From JAFNAG01 sp041501225 (lineage in GTDB: Bacteria > Acidobacteriota > UBA6911), in contig JBGQNR010000002.1 in the NCBI GenBank assembly GCA_041501225.1, forward strand, positions 1 to 64,000: a DNA stretch of 64,000 bases. Reading direction: 5' to 3'. Made by a program: the position numbers and the translations under genes. Positions 59,446 through 64,000 of the stretch are shown one piece after another (the stretch's first letter is position 1; each line of letters begins with the position of its first letter). Below the pieces are notes generated by a model. It was not told the DNA's origin. It saw nothing but the letters and a program-made list of their open reading frames with translations, and did not search any database.

Positions 59446-60515
59446 TCCGACGCTTGTCCTTTCTGGTCCTGATTCTGGCCCTGGCGGCCGGAGGCATTTA
59501 TTTCTACAGGACCATAAACCGTCCCCAGGGATTGATGCTCACCGGGATTGTCACCACCCACGAGGTCTATATCAGCCCGCAAATCCAGGGCCGGATGAGC
59601 CAGCTCTTGGTGAAAGAGGGGGACACCGTCAAGGCAGGTCAGCTGGTCGCGGTGATCGATCCGCAGGAGTTGAAGGCGGACCGTCTTTTTTATGCCCGGA
59701 CGGAACAAGGTGCGGCGGCCCAGGTCGAAGAAGACGAAGCTGCGCTGAAATATCAGGAGACGCTGACGCGCGACCAGATCCGGCAAGCCGAAGCCGCACT
59801 GACCGCTGCCGAGGCACAGGCCAAGGAAGTTCTGGCGGAAATGGAACTCGACCGCGTGAACCTCGAGCGCTCCGAAAGCCTTTTCAAAAAACAGGTCCTT
59901 TCGGCCCAGGCTTTGGATCAGGCGCGCACCGCCTACGAAACGAGCAAGGCACGCGCGGAATCGTTGCGCAGGCTGGTCGATGCCCAGAGTGCTGCCGTGG
60001 CTGTGGCCCGTGCCAATGAGAATCAGATCACTGTCCGTTTGAAGACCGTTCAGGCGGGTCGGACGCAGGTGCTCGCTGCGGCCGCACAGAAATCCAAGGC
60101 CGATGTGCGCCTGAGTTATACCGAAGTTCGCGCTCCCATCAACGGCATCGTGGCCGTCCTGGCCGCGCGCCAGGGAGAAGTCCTCAGCGTGAGCCAGACG
60201 ATCCTGACCGTGATCGATCCGGACGATCTGTGGGTGCGCGCGGATGTCGAGGAGACTTACATCGACCATATTCGTCTGGGCGATTCGCTGACTGTGCGGC
60301 TGCCGTCCGGGGTAGAGCAGGCGGGGACGGTTTTCTATCGCGCCGTGGTTGCGGATTTTGCCACCCAGCGGGATGTGAGCCGCAGCAAGCGGGACATCAA
60401 GACCTTCGAGATCCGCCTGCGATTGGACAACAAGGATCGACGTCTGTGGCCGGGCTTAACGGCCTACGTCATGCTGCCTTTGCAGGATGTGCAGGGTGCT
60501 CCGTCTTCCCATTAG
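59442..60515 (+). CDS. HlyD-family membrane fusion/periplasmic adaptor protein
   Basis: 357 residues. One N-terminal helix (SFLVLILALAAGGIYF), lipoyl-like halves (VKEGDTVKAGQLVAVID and APINGIVAVLAARQGE), a coiled coil between them (about residues 85-190) and a beta-barrel end (RADVEETYIDHIRLGDSLTV). It connects the inner-membrane ABC exporter to an outer-membrane channel that is not encoded here. Usual length for the family. Confidence 0.94.
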   Translation: MIRRLSFLVLILALAAGGIYFYRTINRPQGLMLTGIVTTHEVYISPQIQGRMSQLLVKEGDTVKAGQLVAVIDPQELKADRLFYARTEQGAAAQVEEDEAALKYQETLTRDQIRQAEAALTAAEAQAKEVLAEMELDRVNLERSESLFKKQVLSAQALDQARTAYETSKARAESLRRLVDAQSAAVAVARANENQITVRLKTVQAGRTQVLAAAAQKSKADVRLSYTEVRAPINGIVAVLAARQGEVLSVSQTILTVIDPDDLWVRADVEETYIDHIRLGDSLTVRLPSGVEQAGTVFYRAVVADFATQRDVSRSKRDIKTFEIRLRLDNKDRRLWPGLTAYVMLPLQDVQGAPSSH

Positions 60516-60592
60516 CTCCTCCGAAGCGCAGAGGCAACCCGGGTGTTGTTTCGATGCATCAGCTGTGTTGATTATTTTTAGAAAGGTCCGTC

Positions 60593-61582
60593 GTGCCGGC
60601 GATTGAGGTGACTGAAATCAGGAAGTGCTTCGGGACTTTCTGTGCCGTGGACAGCCTTAGTTTCTCCGTGGACGAGGGGGAGGTTTTCGGCCTCCTCGGC
60701 CCCAATGGAGCAGGCAAGTCCACGCTCATTCGCATTCTCACTACGCTGCTGCCGCCGACATCCGGCGTCGCCCTGGTCAACGGGTTCGATGTGGTGAATG
60801 CGGCCAATAAGGTGCGGCGCACCATCGGGGTGATTCCGCAGGCGATGACCTCCGATCTGGACTTGACTGCGGCGGAGAACATGGAGATTTTCGCCAAGCT
60901 CTACGGTGTCCCCAGGGAGAAGCGGAAAAGGGTGACCAAGGAGCTTTTGAACGCCGTCGATCTTCAGCAATGGGCCGATAAGCCTGTGAGGAATTTCTCC
61001 GGCGGGATGCGCCGCCGGCTCGAAATCGCCCGCGGCCTGGTACACGAGCCCAACCTCTTTTTCCTGGACGAGCCGACGACCGGCCTGGATCCCGTGTCGC
61101 GCGTCTCGGTTTGGGAAATGTTGATGAAGCTGAAACAGGAGCGCGAGCTGACGATTCTCCTGACCACCCATTATATGGATGAGGCCGACCGGCTGTGCAA
61201 CCGCATCGCCATCATCGACCACGGCAAGCTCGTCGCACTGGACTCGCCGCTCAAGCTGAAAGCTACCGTCCCGGGAAACAACATTCTGGAGGTCAGTTTT
61301 TCATCGATTCCGGATGGATGGACCGAAACGTTGCAGCGGCTTGCCGAGGTGCAGGACGTCAGGGCGGATGACCACGTATTCCGCATCAGTTCCAACAATG
61401 GCCCGAAGACCACCACGGAGCTGATCGAGGCGGCGCGGCATGCGCAAGTGGATATCCTGTCGCTCTCGGTGCAGAGCACGACCCTCGACGATGTCTTCGT
61501 GCATTACACGGGCCGCCAGCTGCGCGATGCCTTGCAGGACGCGCTGAAACTGGACACCCGCTGGGTGTACCAACGCCAGTAA
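60593..61582 (+). CDS. ABC-2 type exporter ATP-binding protein
   Basis: 329 residues from a GTG with AAAGG seven bases upstream. All ATPase motifs are present: GPNGAGKSTLI (Walker A), FSGGMRRRLEIARGL, LFFLDEPTTGLDP and LLTTHYMDEADRL. The C-terminal extension is of the DrrA type. Drives export through the permease at 61591. Confidence 0.95.
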   Translation: MPAIEVTEIRKCFGTFCAVDSLSFSVDEGEVFGLLGPNGAGKSTLIRILTTLLPPTSGVALVNGFDVVNAANKVRRTIGVIPQAMTSDLDLTAAENMEIFAKLYGVPREKRKRVTKELLNAVDLQQWADKPVRNFSGGMRRRLEIARGLVHEPNLFFLDEPTTGLDPVSRVSVWEMLMKLKQERELTILLTTHYMDEADRLCNRIAIIDHGKLVALDSPLKLKATVPGNNILEVSFSSIPDGWTETLQRLAEVQDVRADDHVFRISSNNGPKTTTELIEAARHAQVDILSLSVQSTTLDDVFVHYTGRQLRDALQDALKLDTRWVYQRQ

Positions 61583-61590
61583 GGAAGATC

Positions 61591-62703
61591 ATGCGACGTA
61601 CCATGGCTCTTATCGAACGCGACGTCAGGAAATTCAGGCGCAGTCCTACGCTCATCCTGACGACCATGTTTTTCCCGCTGGTCCAGCTCGTGGTGCTCGG
61701 GTATGCATTTGGCGGCAAACTGAAAAATCTTCATGTGGGGATTGTCGACCGGGACCAGCAGATGGAGACCGTGAAGCTGCGCGAATTGTGCGGAGCCATC
61801 GCAGCGAATGCGCGCACCTTCGATACCATCATGTACGCGGACGAGCGGCAGGCCATGACGGATTTACGCAACGGCACCATCAGCGCGGTCCTCGAGATAC
61901 CTCCCGACTTCTCGCGCCGGGTTTTGGCCAAGGAAGGGCCGCGGGTAGCCCTGATCGAAGACAATACGGACAATTTTGCCGTGGGGGCGCTCGAAGGGGC
62001 GTTTACGCAATTACTCGGCACCTACAACCAGCGCGGATCCCCTCCGCGCGTGCCGATTCAGGCCACGCTTTCCGTGGTGGAGGTCTACCCGTACGTCCCC
62101 TATATTCAGTACCTCTTAGCGGGGACCATCACGCTGGCGATTTTTATTTCCGCCATGATCGGCGGAGGCATTATTTTCATTGACGACAAGGCCCGGGGCC
62201 TCCATGAAGGGTATCTCGTCACGCCCGTGAGCAAGGTCGAACTCATCCTGGGATTTATCCTGTCCGGGGCGATCAAGGCTTTTCTCTCCGGCATCGTCTT
62301 GACCACGCTCGGATCCATCATTGCGGGAATTCCGAATCCACTGGACCCGATTCGTCTTGCCAAGCTGCTGGTGGTCATCGTGATCTCGGCTCTGGCCCTG
62401 ATCAGCATGATGTTTCTGTTGATGGTGCGCGTGAACGATCCGCTGGTGCCGCGCGCCACGATGGGGGTGCTAAATACGTTGCTCTACTTCCCGAGCGGCG
62501 CGGTCTATCCGGTCAACGGCTTCCCGGACTGGATGAGAAAGATCTCGGCAGTGGATCCCTTCACTTACGCCGTGCACGCCTTCAAAGAGCTGCTGCTCAA
62601 GAATGCCGGTTTCAGCGCGATCGCTTACGACCTTGCATTCCTGCTCGTGTTCACGATTATCATGATGACTCTCGCGACCCTCCTCTTCAAACGCAGCCTC
62701 TGA
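61591..62703 (+). CDS. ABC-2 type exporter permease (DrrB/YhhJ-like)
   Basis: 370 residues, with GGAAG seven bases before the ATG. One N-terminal helix (LILTTMFFPLVQLVVLGYAF), a periplasmic domain of about 140 residues (VGIVDRDQ, AVLEIPPDFSRR), then five C-terminal helices with DDKARGLHEGYLVTPVSK, the ABC-2 signature. It forms the export pore with the ATPase upstream and the HlyD protein. Confidence 0.94.
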   Translation: MRRTMALIERDVRKFRRSPTLILTTMFFPLVQLVVLGYAFGGKLKNLHVGIVDRDQQMETVKLRELCGAIAANARTFDTIMYADERQAMTDLRNGTISAVLEIPPDFSRRVLAKEGPRVALIEDNTDNFAVGALEGAFTQLLGTYNQRGSPPRVPIQATLSVVEVYPYVPYIQYLLAGTITLAIFISAMIGGGIIFIDDKARGLHEGYLVTPVSKVELILGFILSGAIKAFLSGIVLTTLGSIIAGIPNPLDPIRLAKLLVVIVISALALISMMFLLMVRVNDPLVPRATMGVLNTLLYFPSGAVYPVNGFPDWMRKISAVDPFTYAVHAFKELLLKNAGFSAIAYDLAFLLVFTIIMMTLATLLFKRSL

Positions 62704-62895
62704 CATATGGAGCCGGCCCAATCGTATCTGCCCGCGCAACACCCATTCCCACTTTCGTGTGTTTCGTGTTTCATAATTTGGTTAAGGTAAACCACCGCCT
62801 CTGGCGGTGAGACTCGAGAAAGCTATGCTGCCCGGGCGAGGTAGAGAAATTTAAATGGCGTTGGATCATGCGAGTGTTCGGAAGGTTACGAGACG

Positions 62896-63172
62896 GAGCC
62901 CTGAAGGGGCGCAAAAACAAAGCCCAGGGCGTGAGCCCTGGGAACAACGGCAGTGCACGATAGAGCCCTGAAAGGGAGAAGCAGCCTGCCCCGCCCCTTC
63001 AGGGCTGTTTTACGTGGGCGCACATTCCCAGGGCTAACGCCCTGGGCTGATCTGCGGCGCCCTTTCAGGGCTCGCAAAGCCGTTGCCTCCCTCTCAGGGC
63101 TCTTCCCCCGAACAGCGTTCATTCCCCAGGGCTTGCGCCCTGGGCTGTCGCAGTTGGACCCTTTCAGGGTCC
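62896..63172. repeat. Array of short palindromic repeats
   Basis: Between 62704 and 63217 there is no supportable gene. Instead three hairpins CCCAGGGC-N4-GCCCTGGG occur at 62923-62942, 63027-63046 and 63125-63144, with loops GTGA, TAAC and TTGC. They alternate with the repeat-end motif GAGCCCTGAAGGGGCG, found twice forward (62896, 62963) and four times inverted (62992, 63058, 63089, 63158). The same end motif flanks the dispersed copies elsewhere in the window. Confidence 0.8.
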
Positions 63173-63217
63173 TTTTCCAGCTCATCCTTGTCTGCAAAGG
63201 CTCATGGTTTGCGCCGC

Positions 63218-64000
63218 TCACTTGATTCGGTAATACCGGATCCTGTGTGCGGGCGTGGTGTAGAGGAGCGAATGGGGGCGGTCGATGTGCTCTTCCAGCC
63301 AGCTTTGTCCGCCGGGTGCAGCAGCCAGGGAATCGTAGCCGGTCCCCTCCAACCAGAATGACTGCCCATTGCGCGCGGCCTCCTGGCGTAGGTTCTCAAC
63401 CTGATCTCTTTGCGGGGAGGGTATGTTTATCCAGGAAGCCTGTGGATTGAAATAGCTGATGAGCCAGAGATCGGAGTGAGAATTGCCGTAGAGGATGAGG
63501 GAGCCCTGCGGCCAGTCTTGCCGATGCTGAAGGGCGAAGGTGAGCACCTCGTTGGCCCCGGTTTTGGAGTGAGGATAGATCGAGACGGTGAAATTCCAGA
63601 AGCACACAATGGCTGCCAGCAGCGCCAGCAATTGCACACGATGCTCACGCCGGAAGGGCAGGGTCGACAGCAGAAACACCAGAGGAGCCCAATAGAAAAG
63701 CCGGTAAAACGTATTCTGCGGGAGCCAGATGAACAGAAAAACCATGTAAATCAGAATCCAGACGAACCCTGGCAGGCTCACTGCCAGCCAGGTGTAGAAA
63801 CTATAAGGGGAAGTTTTGGCACACTCCCCCGCGGATAACCGCCGCACGCGCACAAAGTAGCGCACGACCAGCGCCAGGCTGGTACCGAAGGCAAGCATAC
63901 CTGCCACGACCACAATATCGGGCTGAACCTGGTTGACCCTGCCGCCGAAGAACAACCTCAACGTGCCGCGCACCGCATAGCGCAGATTACGTGCCAGTTC
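63218..64000 (-). CDS. Integral membrane protein, 5' end outside window (GT-C-like C-terminus)
   Basis: The reading frame stays open to the window edge (ELARNLRYAVRGTL), so at least 261 residues are present and the start lies further on. At least four membrane helices are seen (DIVVVAGMLAFGTSLALVV, FYTWLAVSLPGFVWILIYMVF, LFYWAPLVFLLSTL, VQLLALLAAIVCFW), then a soluble C-terminus of 130 residues containing DWPQGSLILYGNSHSD and PHSLLYTTPAH. This layout fits the end of PMT-like or mannosyltransferase-type membrane proteins, but I cannot name the family with certainty. The transcript comes from outside the window. Confidence 0.7.
   Translation of the reverse strand, partial: ELARNLRYAVRGTLRLFFGGRVNQVQPDIVVVAGMLAFGTSLALVVRYFVRVRRLSAGECAKTSPYSFYTWLAVSLPGFVWILIYMVFLFIWLPQNTFYRLFYWAPLVFLLSTLPFRREHRVQLLALLAAIVCFWNFTVSIYPHSKTGANEVLTFALQHRQDWPQGSLILYGNSHSDLWLISYFNPQASWINIPSPQRDQVENLRQEAARNGQSFWLEGTGYDSLAAAPGGQSWLEEHIDRPHSLLYTTPAHRIRYYRIK

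Noticed and set aside
62896..63172. CRISPR array
   Set aside because: Repeats are short palindromes in both orientations with irregular spacing; no cas genes in the window.

Overview
The window is a GC-rich bacterial chromosome segment, densely coded on both strands, with no rRNA, tRNA, phage, transposase or CRISPR array that I could see. Gene content points to an Acidobacteriota-like organism: a co-translated DUF362/DUF6599 pair, a fragment of a PASTA-less Ser/Thr kinase of the 'MIGQTLAHYRI' type, a relic of a MacB/FtsX-like permease, a very large secreted M14 peptidase, DUF2961 (GH172) enzymes with twin-arginine-like leaders, DUF4390 beside an NtrY-like kinase, and a family of intergenic hairpin repeats. 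An outer-membrane Omp85-type barrel shows a diderm envelope. The taxonomic call is inference only.

Layout. 1-2140 (minus): two adjacent phosphohexomutases; the left one runs off the window with an intact catalytic serine, the right one has lost it. 2504-8185 (plus): a PAS-GGDEF diguanylate cyclase, a 1401-residue secreted M14 peptidase and a small secreted protein. 8186-9550: a scar of pseudogene fragments. 9558-12722 (minus): M23 peptidase, DUF6599 and DUF362 proteins. 13288-16403: a ChaN-PDZ protein and the GTPase TypA/BipA. 16636-19470 (minus): an NHL-propeller protein preceded by a small ORF.

19831-35400 (plus) is a surface-glycan cluster: DegT aminotransferase, radical SAM/SPASM protein, formyltransferase, GT2-TPR, two GT4 enzymes each carrying an extra C-terminal GT9-like half domain, three methyltransferases (two with zinc ribbons), two more glycosyltransferases, a free-standing copy of the GT9-like half domain, and a GT4 with a helical tail. 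Many junctions are ATGA overlaps, so most of it is probably one co-translated operon. It looks built to make and decorate a glycan containing an N-formylated amino sugar and methyl groups. No initiating transferase, flippase or polymerase lies in the window. A convergent winged-helix regulator with a Rossmann-like sensor domain and an upstream palindrome (35458-36155) closes the cluster.

36618-42266 holds housekeeping and mixed genes (PHP phosphoesterase, MDR reductase, transglutaminase-TPR protein, methyltransferase, nitroreductase, M28 peptidase). 42449-50290 is a carbohydrate locus: a ribose-type ABC transporter (ATPase, permease, binding protein) flanked by two GH172 enzymes, with a truncated HAD gene and a truncated kinase gene inside. 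50582-53416 is a DUF3311/sodium-solute symporter/M20 amidohydrolase operon. 53561-58527 (minus) is an Omp85-like barrel, DUF4390 protein, NtrY-like kinase and NtrX-like regulator. 58780-62703 is a TetR-controlled HlyD/ABC-2 exporter operon. The window ends in a repeat array (62896-63172) and a partial membrane protein.

The most unusual points are the catalytically altered mutase paralogue, the GT9-like half domain occurring three times in the glycan cluster, the paired GH172 enzymes around a pentose-type transporter, and a dispersed structured repeat family that sits in at least five intergenic sites, once between a histidine kinase and its response regulator.
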